A stretch of 64,000 nucleotides of DNA, taken from the NCBI GenBank assembly GCA_958295665.1, contig OY282559.1, positions 259,848,245 to 259,912,244 of the forward strand, read 5' to 3'. The translations under genes were made by a program, and so were the position numbers. The notes below the pieces were generated by a model. That model was not told the origin of the DNA. It did no database searches and saw nothing but the letters and a program-made list of their open reading frames with translations. How positions within the stretch are numbered: position 1 is the first letter of the stretch; the number at the start of each line of letters is the position of its first letter. Source of the stretch: Tipula vernalis (Eukaryota > Arthropoda > Insecta > Diptera > Tipulidae). This document shows positions 23,401 through 33,823 of this stretch, piece by piece.

Positions 23401-25189
23401 AACAAATTGTATTACTTTTATTAGGGTTTCCGCGTTTTAAATAAATTTAATCACTTGAAATAATTTTTTCCAATAAACATCAAAATGATTTTGGTCATCT
23501 TTGGCTGTAGTATAAAATCGTCCACCAGGTGTCAGATACTTTGTAACATAGCAATATCGAAAGTCACGAAAAGCGACCATATTCAAAACAATACTGTTTT
23601 TCATTAACAAGAAATAATTTTTGGATTTTATTTAATAGTCGTATTTAAAATAAAAGCTTTCATTTGAGCCGTCAATCATTACAATCGGTTATGTAGTTTT
23701 TGAAAACGAGCACTGTGAAAATTTGAGTTGTGAAGAAAAATGACAAAAACGGAAAGCGGCGAGCCGTCCCATTTCGAAGAACAGCGGCATAGAAGAAAAC
23801 AAAGGAATAAAGGTCGTGTTGTTTCATAGAGAAATTGTTACCGATTTTCGTCAAAATAAAAAGAGGTCAGGAGCAACAATATAAAATTTCCATGGGAATG
23901 GCTGCTGGTTAAGTAAATTTTTTTAGATCAGTTTCTTGGTCCCAAAGAATATAACATAAGGCTCACTTATTTAATTGTTTTGCATTGTAATTTTACATTA
24001 AAGTCATTCAAAAACATTTGTCTGTATAAAATGGTTTTTCATCATTTGATTACGGTTGGTGATGGCGATGAATAGAATTAAGAGCCAGGGGTGATCGCTC
24101 CCTCCGGGAACAAAAACATTACATCTGTGCCTACACAAATAATTTTATCTTCAACCACTATAAACGGTAGCATTGGGTACATTCAGCTCCGCCAACAGTT
24201 GGCAACATGTTGAATAAAATTAGCTTGTTGAATTGTGAACGCTCGTGATATATTGCATGGCAATATGATAGTTTAAATGTCATTTTTCCCATAAATAGAT
24301 TTACGATATGCCAACATGTTGGTTGACCTAGATCCATTGAAAGAGAAACTAAGCCATCGAATATCATCGATAAGCAATTCATTTGAATATAAGAATCTGC
24401 TTTTAAAACTTTATTTTAAAAATATGAAAAATATTTTTTTTGCATATACACATATAAGCTCCCTCCTAGAAAATTTTCTGGGCTGAGGTGATCCACCTTT
24501 CATGTTAGTACTATAGGCTGGCATAGCTTTCCTCGGGCAAACGTGATAAAAAATACCCAACATGACCATCGATCAATTCTGTTAAATTTAAAGTCAAACC
24601 AATAACAAAATCATAAACAACTGAAAATGGAAATTAAACGACAACAATTTAATTTACCGTGATTTCGTGATCGACAACAATTTAATTTATCGTGATTTAT
24701 GATGATTTCGTTTATCGTGATTTTAATTTATCGTGACAATATTTTTTGAATATACATAGTTAATTATAATTTTTTGAAGTATTATAAATTATATAAACAT
24801 TTCTTTTGCATAAACAAAAAAAACATATTTTTTGACAGTTAAAACCAAAAAAGCTTGGGTTTTTTTTTGTCAAGAATGCACAAATTTTGATAAATGATTT
24901 TTTTGATAAATGATTGTGTTTTCTGCCAAATCGTGATAAAAAATGTCATATTATTATTTGAACGAGAAAACACGCCCACGGTCTACGCGAAATGGACATT
25001 CAACCGTACGTCTTCTAGTTGACTACTCCATAAGGTAGGACTATTAAAGCGAACTCCGAAAGTGCTGAGGGTGCCTTGAGCCCAGAAATTTTACAATGGT
25101 TCTATCTGTATACAAGCAAACAAACAAGCTGTGGCAAAGGAAACTGGTTTTCGTTTAGAGCAATTGTATTTCAAGTCTTCCCTCTAGAA
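23401..25189. other. Non-coding stretch with possible MITE remnants
   Basis: Two GTGATAAAAAAT motifs (near 24549 and 24932), one preceded by CGGGCAAA, recall the ends of the inverted-repeat element at 16399-18512, so 24525-24950 may be a diverged relative. No gene recognised. Confidence 0.35.
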
Positions 25190-25539
25190 ACCGAATAAGA
25201 AAAGTAACTGTGATGTCTCTGTGATAAATGAAACACACTTACATGTTGTCCGTACTCTTTCATTATTTTTCTTAGGTTGGCAACATTTCATACTTAATCA
25301 CACACATTACAGCTCCCCCATTTCAAAATAATATAACAATTTATAAATTTAATCTATTTGGAGGTTTCTTGAATCTAACTGGACGAGACTGTACGAAATC
25401 AGGATCGAAAAATAAAGCCACGGAATTCATCATCTGTACTATCACTAGCCCCATCCTATTACACTCGAGACGTTATTTTCCGTTTCTTCAGCAGATACAA
25501 AATTTCTGATCTTATTTTTTAATACATACATTACTTTCG

Positions 25540-26400
25540 AATCCTTGTTTAATCAAATGATTTATATTAATGTCATTGCAATTATAAGAATTTTCGGAAA
25601 CATTAATCAATGGTTTAGTTGTCGGTTCGCTGATCTTCCTTCCGTTTCGCAGCTCGCAGCTGCTAAACCTGCGTCAATATTTTCACTAATTTCAATGTTC
25701 TCAGAATTTGACGCTTTGGAAGATTTCAGGGGATTTATTAAATCAAGCCTGGTTTTAACTCGTCTACGGAACATATTTTTTGTAGGTGATTGCCCCGTTG
25801 AACTGTGGTTAGATATACTATGTTCGAAAAGATATATATCGTTGAATTAAAGTATCCACGTTCAGAGATTTGTGATGCACTTTTGCATGATCTAACGCAG
25901 CTGACAACTCCTTTTTAAAACTTTTAACTGCGTTTTCAGCGGCCCCAAGCGGACGTGAAGCGTGTACCACAATCTGATACTATCAAATTGGGTATACCAA
26001 ATCGTGCAAATACTTCTCGCAATTTTGATACAGTAAACTCTGCAGAGGCATTTCTCATTCTAAAAACCTCGACCCATTTGGAATGAGTCTGTAATTACAA
26101 AGTAGTAATTATTATTTTTCAGACTTGCATAGTTGATATGAATTCTCGACCATATTTGTCTCGTTTTTTCACACGAGATAAGTTCACATTTAGGTGAATC
26201 TGGTCTTACTGATAAGTAGGATTGACATCCCTTAATCAGTAGCTCTCCGTGCTCTGTGCCCATTCCTGGCCACCATATATACGAACGAGCAATGGACTTG
26301 CTCTTCACAACTCCTAAATGAGATGAATAAATACTCCTTAGAATTTCAGTACGCAAAGATTTAGGTATAATAATCCGATGTCCCCACATCACTATATCTG
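25540..26400 (-). pseudogene. Gypsy copy 2 integrase remnant
   Basis: Minus-strand 26392-26060 is open and holds the zinc-binding HHCC domain: IPKSLRTEILRSIYSSHLGV, ARSYIWWPGMG and a Cys in KGCQSY, whose second Cys is lost. The catalytic core starts with IHINYAS and ITDSF, where the first Asp of the DDE triad has been replaced. The C-terminal region (25850-25540) includes RRRVKTRLDLINPLKSS, similar to the basic Arg/Pro tail of gypsy pol. Inactive. Confidence 0.6.
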
Positions 26401-26639
26401 ATTTCTGCGCTAACTCACATTTTTACTTAAATCGTTAGTTTTAATTGTTCAGATGACTTAAATTTCTCAGAGGACTTAAAGATCAGAGGAGATAAAATTT
26501 CGTATTTCGCTGTCTCTGTGGCCGCCAAGTCTTAATCGATTTTGATCCCCTTATCTAGCATAAAACTAATATATGTAATTCTTGTACGGTTCCTTGCTAC
26601 CTTCAGTAGGTAGCTGGGGAACGTGAAAATCCGTCATCA

Positions 26640-27720
26640 ACATTATACTCCCCTTTAGGGGGATATTTAAATGCGGACAAATGTGCAGCCCAGGATAACC
26701 GGATGCTTCACCAAAAAGACCCATCCGCTTTCAAGGTTAACGTATTACCATTAATTAGGTACTTAATGATTGCCAAACTATCCTTTCCTGTGACACTGTA
26801 TTTTAATTCGGCTTTCGTGAGTGTACAAATAGTCGGCTACTGATCTTTCATCATCGTTGACTATTTGATTTGAAATAACACCAGATATGCCATTGCTCGA
26901 GGCATCAATATTTAATATTACAGGCAAGTCCGCTGAAATTCAAAAGTGTAATGTCCTTCACGATTTCTTCTTTAATTTGGTCAAAAGAATTTTGACACTC
27001 CGGAGACCAATCAAATCTAACGTCTTTTCACAGTAGGTTGTAATTTGGAGTTATTTTCTGTAGGAGGTTGGATAAAAACTTAGAATAATTCACAAGCCCA
27101 CAAAATGCTCGTATATTAGTTACATTGGACGAAGTCGGATATTGAACTACTGCTTCCATCCGTTCATCAGATTTCGATAAACCTTCCATGGAAATTGCAT
27201 GGCCGAGATACTTTGTGTCATCTTGGAAAAAATTACATTAATATGTTCTCAATTTTAAACCGGTACTATCTAGTCGATTAAATACTACCTCTTAAATGGC
27301 TGGAAGCTCCTCATTCGTTTTACCCGTAACTGCAGTGTCGACCAAAAGAATTCAGTACACCCGATATGCCCAACAACAACTTTTAGATTTCCTGACAGGA
27401 TATACCGGTAGCTGGTTTTATACTGAATGGAAGCCGATTTACCGAAAATATCCGGTGATGAGCAATCCTTATAACCATGTTTCTTGACTCGTAATCTAAC
27501 TCGAACTGATTGTATGCTAATTCCAGATCTAGCTTTGAAAACTGTACATCTTGTTATAATTGATTGAATACTTCTTCAACCCTGGAGAAGGGATTTTTAA
27601 TATCAATAATAAATTTACTGAGGGTTATCTTGTAATCGGCATACAATCGAATACCCGCGTCGGATTTTAGCATCGGTACAAGCAGTATCCCCCAATCGCT
27701 ATTTGGAATAAGTGTATCTA
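26640..27720 (-). pseudogene. Gypsy copy 2 reverse transcriptase and RNase H remnant
   Basis: Reading the minus strand from about 27690: GIRLYADYKITLSKF (equivalent to the R-x-CxDYRxLN block), FSKLDLELAYNQFELDYES with the first catalytic Asp, and RLPFSIKPATGI. The YxDD block is destroyed by frameshifts near 27330-27300. It resumes with KYLGHAISMEGLSKSDERM (about 27215-27155) and IRAFCGLVNYSKFLSNLLQK (about 27110-27050), the connection region before RNase H. Confidence 0.65.
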
Positions 27721-28379
27721 ACCCATTTCAACTTGCTCCTAAAAACATACGGAACTTGTCTTGGTTTGAAAAAGTTGGTTTTCTTCTATGCTTTAATTCT
27801 AAATGAATCTAACTACATATATGTAAATTTTCATAATTTTCCGCTAAAAAGATTTTTTTACTGGCTTAGTAATTTTAGTACTGTTTCTTTGGGTAATATT
27901 ACCTATCTGCGCGAATACCACTTTAAATTTCGAGAAAAAAAATCCCGTCTCATGTTTGAAAGTTCTTTTTCTACTATCCGTTCTCTCTATCAACTACTAA
28001 TATTGTAAGATTTAATACAATTCAATTTTAGGATTAATTGAACCTCGAACATTGATTTCATGTCTCGAATATGTATTTATTTAATATTTGAAAGCGATTG
28101 CTTATATTTCAATTGAAACTCCCGGCACCACTAACTAATAAAAATTTATAAAATTTAATATTAATCTTTACTTCTACGAAAATGGAGTTCTCATGTATAG
28201 AATCTTGAATATTAAATAGGTTTTCAGTTTAATTATTTTGAAACTCACTATTATTGCTTACATTATTCGACACGATCTTACTTTTTATTCTAGAAAAATT
28301 AACAATCTGACATCTGACCTAAGTGTAAATAAATACATAATAACCTTATTTAAAGAATTATCATCTAAATAATTGATTT

Positions 28380-28680
28380 TCTTTTTTCTTTTACATATAG
28401 ATTTTACAAACCCTTTTTCACCGCAATTATGACATACAGCTTCTTTGTACTTACATGCAGAATTCTCATGGTTTGTACCAACCTCTTTTTCTTCCTATTG
28501 CCGTAAACCTTGTTCAAATTCCATGTTGGTTGAACAACTTTCTGTTAATCGGACGCTGCTGAGGCGAGGTTGTTCGTTTTGCCTTTAATCATCTGAAGCT
28601 CTTGATACTGTGGCTCTCACGCCAACTCTAACGCTTTTCGTAATTTTAATGTATCTGCATCTTCTTTTTCTCAGCAAACG
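28380..28680 (-). pseudogene. Gypsy copy 2 Gag C-terminal remnant with zinc knuckle
   Basis: The minus strand reads EDADTLKLRKALELA (about 28660-28610) and then CKYKEAVCHNCGEKGFVKSIC (about 28455-28393, first part shown with its knuckle). The knuckle has the C-x2-C spacing and final Cys but Phe where His is expected. It is followed by a Lys/Arg-rich stretch, as usual at the end of Gag. Confidence 0.55.
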
Positions 28681-28929
28681 AATTTATCCAGCACAATGCT
28701 CTACAAATTGTTTTTAAAATCACAGTTAGAAGCAAAACGCTACAATTTCGCATTAGTTCCAAAGCCGTTCGCCGTCCGATTTTGTGGCTTCCTAAAATAT
28801 TTTACTTTCTTTAAAAACGATACGTCGTCCAAATTATACATATTTGGAACACGAGACAACCTAGCGGCACGCCCCAAACTCAGATCGATTATAGAATCCG
28901 CTGGAGTGAATCGAATACGGTTTGAAAAT

Positions 28930-29073
28930 TACATATAATTCAGATTCAGATTCGGTTGACGCTGTGATTAATAATCTAAATCAAGCGTTATGTAATATTT
29001 TGGAATGGTCCAAAGTGCACAAACTTCAAATCAATCCTGCGAAGTCACAAGCCATACTAATAACTAACAAAAA
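28930..29073 (+). pseudogene. LINE reverse transcriptase fragment
   Basis: A 44-residue stretch reads DSVDAVINNLNQALCNILEW followed by HKLQINPAKSQAILITN. This is the segment just after the catalytic Asp-Asp block in Jockey/CR1-type LINEs. No other part of the element is nearby and the match stops exactly at the direct repeat beginning at 29074. Confidence 0.65.
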
Positions 29074-29202
29074 ACTTTTTAATTTTTGTTGAATGTTAAT
29101 TAATTCTTGTAATTTCTAAATATGCTACCGGTCTTACGACACTTTTAAATGTGTTTTTTATTAACACGTAGAAACATTTTAGTATTTACGAACGGTAATT
29201 CA
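29074..29202 (+). repeat. Direct repeat, first copy (129 bp)
   Basis: Bases 29074-29202 and 29492-29620 appear identical over 129 bp at an offset of 418 bp. The sequence includes CTACCGGTCTTACGACAC and a TTAACACG motif. Confidence 0.93.
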
Positions 29203-29491
29203 ACGAAAACCGGCTAATAGACAGAATTCTATTTATTTAATTTTTAATTTTTAATATGTTCCGAAGATTGTAAGAGAATTCAATCCAGTTTCGAACTGAT
29301 GAGCTTATGATTATGAAAAAATCAATCCTCTCATCAGGCCGCGGCGACTGGACTGACTATACCACAATTTACATTCTATATATACAGAATGTCCTGTGCT
29401 TTATATACTAGCGAATCGTACTAATACAGATAAATTCAATTACAATTTTTTCTTCTTCACGACAATCACATAAGCTGTGAACGCTAATTTT

Positions 29492-29620
29492 ACTTTTTAA
29501 TTTTTGTTGAATGTTAATTAATTCTTGTAATTTCTAAATATGCTACCGGTCTTACGACACTTTTAAATGTGTTTTTTATTAACACGTAGAAACATTTTAG
29601 TATTTACGAACGGTAATTCA
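29492..29620 (+). repeat. Direct repeat, second copy (129 bp)
   Basis: Identical to 29074-29202. It is followed directly by the Tc1-like transposase fragment, while the first copy follows a LINE fragment. The 289 bp between copies (29203-29491) hold no recognised gene but do hold TATATATACAG-like sequence. Confidence 0.93.
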
Positions 29621-29625
29621 CACAT

Positions 29626-29909
29626 TCAGGATAATGGTAGTATACCAGTACCTTCAAGAGGTGGATGTGCCTGTTATGGAGTGGCCAGTTCGAAGCCCGA
29701 ATTTCAATCCCATCGAACATATATGGGACGAGTTGAAAAGAAGGGTTCGAGCCAGAGATGTTGCTCCAACGAGTCTCCAGGAGCTGCAACAGGCGATCGT
29801 AGAGGAATGGGAGGCGATATCTGAAGATTTTGTGAAAACTTTAGTGAAATCAATGCTTCATCAAATGGAAGCTGTCATTCGGGCCAGAGGAGGGAATACT
29901 CATTATTAA
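29626..29909 (+). pseudogene. Tc1/mariner-type transposase, C-terminal third
   Basis: An open frame (29634-29909, 5' part cut off) reads VMEWPVRSPNFNPIEHIWDE, then LKRRVRARD, a LQELQQAIVEEW helix and a final VIRARGGNTHY. This is the C-terminal portion of a Tc1-like DDE transposase: the Glu of NPIEHIW is the third catalytic residue, and the terminal ARGG-x-T-x-Y is characteristic. The N-terminal DNA-binding domains and first two catalytic Asp residues are missing; the direct repeat at 29492-29620 replaces them. The frame is otherwise intact and ends in a natural stop. Confidence 0.85.
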
Positions 29910-30619
29910 TAAAAATATTTTTTCTGATTTCCATGTTTTAATTCGATTTTTACTACTAATTTTCATGCTGACAAATTCACAAAAACGTATACCTCAGATG
30001 TTTACCCCTAAAAATCAGTTTGATGGCACGTATAAATACAAAAAAGGTACCACTGGATAGGTATTGAAATAGACTTTGAATCTGCATTAAAAAAAATTAA
30101 ACAAATATTGGATTTTTTTGGTATTTTTGCACTTTTGTGGAAAATTGAGCAATGTGAGATTTTTTTGCATCCAAATGTATTTACATATTTGCGGTTATTT
30201 TTTTATACATACTTGATTTTCTCAAAACAATATACCGGCTTCGCGTAGCCGGAAGACATTTCAATTAAATTTTTAATATCATTTAATAAATATTTGTAGT
30301 AATCACAACAAAAAATTGTATTTGTACCTCTTCATACAAAATATAGTTTGTTTTTCAACAAAACATATAGGGAATTGGTCTAGTTTCAATCTATAATTTT
30401 AAAATTTTAACTCATGCTGAAAAACATTCTTACGTAAATATTTACGCAAATAAGTAGCCCGTGAGCGTGTTTATTTTTGACGTTTCTTGCTTATTTAGGA
30501 GAAATAATTTAAACCAATCAGAAGAGACGTCAAATTTACGAAATACGCAAATATGAAATGCTCGTCACGAGCCCTAATGTATTCACACTGATAATTTGTT
30601 GTAACCTTTTTGTTATAGA
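29910..30619. other. Non-coding stretch after the Tc1 fragment
   Basis: No gene seen. A small perfect hairpin, CCGGCTTCGCGTAGCCGG, lies at about 30236-30253. Confidence 0.5.
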
Positions 30620-31340
30620 ATTGTTAACTTTGATAAAGAGATGAATTATTGAAATTTCATAAATTTTTTCGAATTGTGTTTTCTAAATCATTCATATTCC
30701 GTAGATTGCCAAGGTATATCCGATCTTTTAAGTAGCCCATTAAGAAAAATTATTTGGTTCAAATCCGGTGAAGACTGTGGCCAATTGAAACTTCTATTAT
30801 AACGTTCCGGAAACCTGTTCAAAATTAGTTTAATACAAAACCCCGCTTAACGGAATTGGCGGGTTCCCACCAAATTGCCCTTATGTGAAAATTGCGTACA
30901 ATGAATAACGAATTCTCTAAAAATTTATAAATAGGTATAGTTAAACCAAAGATAACCCAAAACATCTAGTACAAACGCAAACCGATTAGCTTTGGTCGTT
31001 TCAGTAAACTCTTGACTTTTTTGATTCTACATTTATGGTTTAAAATTAGACTTCGAAATGATTCTAAATGAAGAGCAAATCATTTGTGCAACCGTTAAAT
31101 ATTTTTGCTTATCTTGATTTACAGAAATAGTCATTGGCGCGAACGTCCTCGATACTGGATTTTAACAGTCCCGTGTTCCTCGAATTTTTTAACTACACGA
31201 AATTTATGCATTTCAACTTATTTGCGTTATTACAACAAAAATACACCACTGACATTTACTATCATAAAACGTAGAATGAAACGCCCTTGTAATGGCTAAC
31301 CAGAGAATCAGTAAGAATCCTTAAACAATTTGACGAAATT
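30620..31340 (-). pseudogene. Degenerate mariner-like transposase
   Basis: On the minus strand, HKFRVVKKFEEHGTVKIQYR (about 31205-31145) resembles the N-terminal helix-turn-helix and GRPR linker of insect mariner-type transposases. About 400 bp further on, NWPQSSPDLNQIIFL (about 30790-30745) in one frame and FFLMGYLKDRIYLGN (about 30760-30710) in another together give the WP-x-SPDLxPxDFFLWG-x-LK block that carries the third catalytic Asp. The middle of the protein is unreadable. Several frameshifts and stops; inactive. Confidence 0.6.
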
Positions 31341-33400
31341 ATTTCCTTACAGAATATTTGACATATCGGCCACCGAATCCGTAACAACTGACAAATACAG
31401 TATTAAAATTGTAATGTGAATAAGAAATTTATTATTTTAAAAAGTGTCCTGTGGAAATTTTGATGTATTCTGACATATCCTTCAGTTTGCCCGTTAATTT
31501 TCGCTCTGTTAAATGACGGCTGAACTGAACGAAAAGTTATTAAAGAGTCGTTGGTTAGTAACATGCACTTTCTGTATATCGTGTTCTTACTTAAAGTTGT
31601 TACTGACTCGCTGGTTCACCCATAAAACTTTGAAAATTTCAAATAAAAAAACGATTTTTGAATTCAAAGTGAGCCGCTTTTAAAAAAGAACACCTTGAAT
31701 AAAACACCGGAATATGTTTGGTGTGATATTAATTCGAGAAATTGCTCTTAAACAAAAATTGAAGAAAACTTATTGTCTGTTTTTAAACTTACTGTTATAT
31801 TTTAAGGAATTACATACTTACATAAAAAACATTGATTTCTTGCACACAGCTCCAGAAAATTAAATTTCCTTTGAAATAAACGATTTTATTTTAAAAAAAT
31901 GTTCAAAAAAACTTAAAATGCGAAATTTTTTAAAACTCGTAGTTTTTTTCATATACGCCATTTCATTACTAAAGATAAAGAGAAGATTTAAAATATTTTG
32001 TTAAACTCCATGTTCTCGCGTTTTGTTTTAAATTACTACGGAACAGTTTCACCAACATTAGAAAATAAAATTGGCAAAAAAAACCATTGACCTCGTACAC
32101 ACGAATCTCGATTTTGTGAAAATTAATTATTTACCAATGTTTATGTGTATAAACCCAAGTATAACAAAATGGAACTGAATTTGACAGTTCCAACAAATGT
32201 TCTATTTTTCTCCATGAGCAATGGAAGTGATGGAAATGGTTTATTTTTATTTAGTCGTAGTAGTATGTGTGCGACTCCATTTCTATGTCCCTCGTACATA
32301 CGAGGGCGATCAACGCTATTTTCATTGTTATTTTTGGCAAGTGAAGTTAATTATTTTGCTTTTGAGCTTTTTTGTGGTAATGTAATTTAAATTTTTTGTA
32401 AGTAAATAAATAATTCCTATATGGTGTAAAATTTTTAATACTCATTTAATACTCTTAATCATAATTGAATAATTAAATAAATCATCAAGCACAGTCCATC
32501 AGCCCAACAGTTCACATTGAAAGGTCGTCAAGAAGATTTATCAGCCAACAATTTTAATGTTATTATTTATTTTTAATTTTATTAAATGGTTAACAGATTT
32601 TTAGCAACTACCAAATACACAACTGATCATGTTAATTATATTCTTAATTTTATAATGTGCAACATCAAAATTCAACCAAATAGCAAAAGATGACTTCCAC
32701 AACGTAAATGATTAGATAGCAACAACCAAAAAACAAGAAAATGTTCCTCCCAAGTACTTCTTTAAATATACATATGCATTTTTATCAAATTCATACAAAA
32801 AACGATTCTTTTATTTAACACGGAAAATATTGAAATAGTAAGTATATTTTTTAATCTAACCTCAAATTAGTGATTCCCGCCAAATTCTATTTTGAATACA
32901 TACATACATACAATCAAACATATTTAGTTCCATTAGTTTAGGGTTTTTGTTCCACTGTTCAAAGGAAATCTTATAATAAAATGGAACTCAAATGTCGTTC
33001 TCAGTTCCAAAAAAAGTTCCAGAAAAACAAGAATATATTTGAAGTAGTAACACTTGGGAATTGAAAAACATTTGGAATGTTTTATGTAGTTTCTACTTTC
33101 AACTCCAATCATTTTGTTTACCAGCCTAATAAAAGTTATTTATTTAACCAATCCAACGGCCCTGACCAATGCAACTGTTATCAAGTTTGTATGAATACAG
33201 TATAAAAATATCTGCGCTGGCAGCACTTTTTATAGTCTAAAATCACGTGTTACCAAAAGAAAATATTTATAGCACAACGAAAAACTTTATTATCTGTCAA
33301 AGTTACATCATTTTTCTTTTCGTTTAAAATTAATTTTTGTTATTCATTTTCTATTTATTGACATTAATATCGAAAAAAACATGAAATTATAATATAATTC
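31341..33400. other. Non-coding stretch upstream of Marf
   Basis: No coding region recognised. It is AT-rich with scattered short repeats and probably includes the Marf promoter, but no specific element could be picked out. Confidence 0.5.
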
Positions 33401-33823
33401 TAGTGTACTTTCTATATGCTATTATTTATTAGATAAAATGTCTAATGATAATGATCTAAATAAAAAGGTAATAATTTTTCTCTAGCACCCAAGTTAAGGT
33501 CACCCATAACCTAGCTTTTACAAAAGAAAATTTCCATCTATTTTAATTTACGTTTTAATTTTATAATTTTCTTTTATTTTTAGTTATAATTTCAAGTCGT
33601 TATTAGTTTATAATTTATACAATTAATTTGTTATTGCTTTAATTTGAGTTGCATTTTCGTGTACCACACTTATCATATACAAAAATTTGGGTTTTTGTTT
33701 ATTGATTTTCATTTTTGTGTGTATCTTTGATTTTGTAACTGTTTCTGTTGTTTTTTCGCTGAAAATATTGTTGAATTTTATCATAAAATTATTCGGAGAA
33801 AACACTAAAAAACCAAATAATAA
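33401..33823 (+). promoter_or_regulatory. Immediate upstream region of Marf with a possible 5' splice donor
   Basis: An ATG at 33438 opens a 10-codon frame (MSNDNDLNKK) that runs into AAAAAGGTAATAATT, a passable splice donor at about 33469. A T-rich acceptor-like sequence, TTTTATTTTTAG, follows near 33582. This could be a 5' untranslated intron or an alternative first exon; it is unproven. Confidence 0.3.

Larger units (their letters stand above)
25190..28690 (-). mobile_element. Decayed Ty3/gypsy LTR retrotransposon (gypsy copy 2)
   Basis: Gag, reverse transcriptase, RNase H and integrase remnants lie in gypsy order on the minus strand, from 28690 down to 25540. A purine tract, AAATGGGGGAGC on the minus strand (25313-25324), is followed at 25311 by TGTAATGTGTG, which fits a polypurine tract and the start of a 3' LTR. 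The LTR's far end is unclear, about 25190-25210. No 5' LTR was found. Confidence 0.65.

Noticed and set aside
24525..24950. A further copy of the inverted-repeat element at 16399-18512
   Set aside because: Only the CGGGCAAA and GATAAAAAAT motifs agree; too diverged to list as an element.
25545..25850. Plus-strand frame of 101 codons
   Set aside because: It is opposite the C-terminal part of the gypsy integrase, which reads better on the minus strand.
30748..30762. GGTTCAAATCC, another B-box-like sequence
   Set aside because: It is the complement of the SPDLNQ-coding segment of the mariner-like transposase; no tRNA arms flank it.
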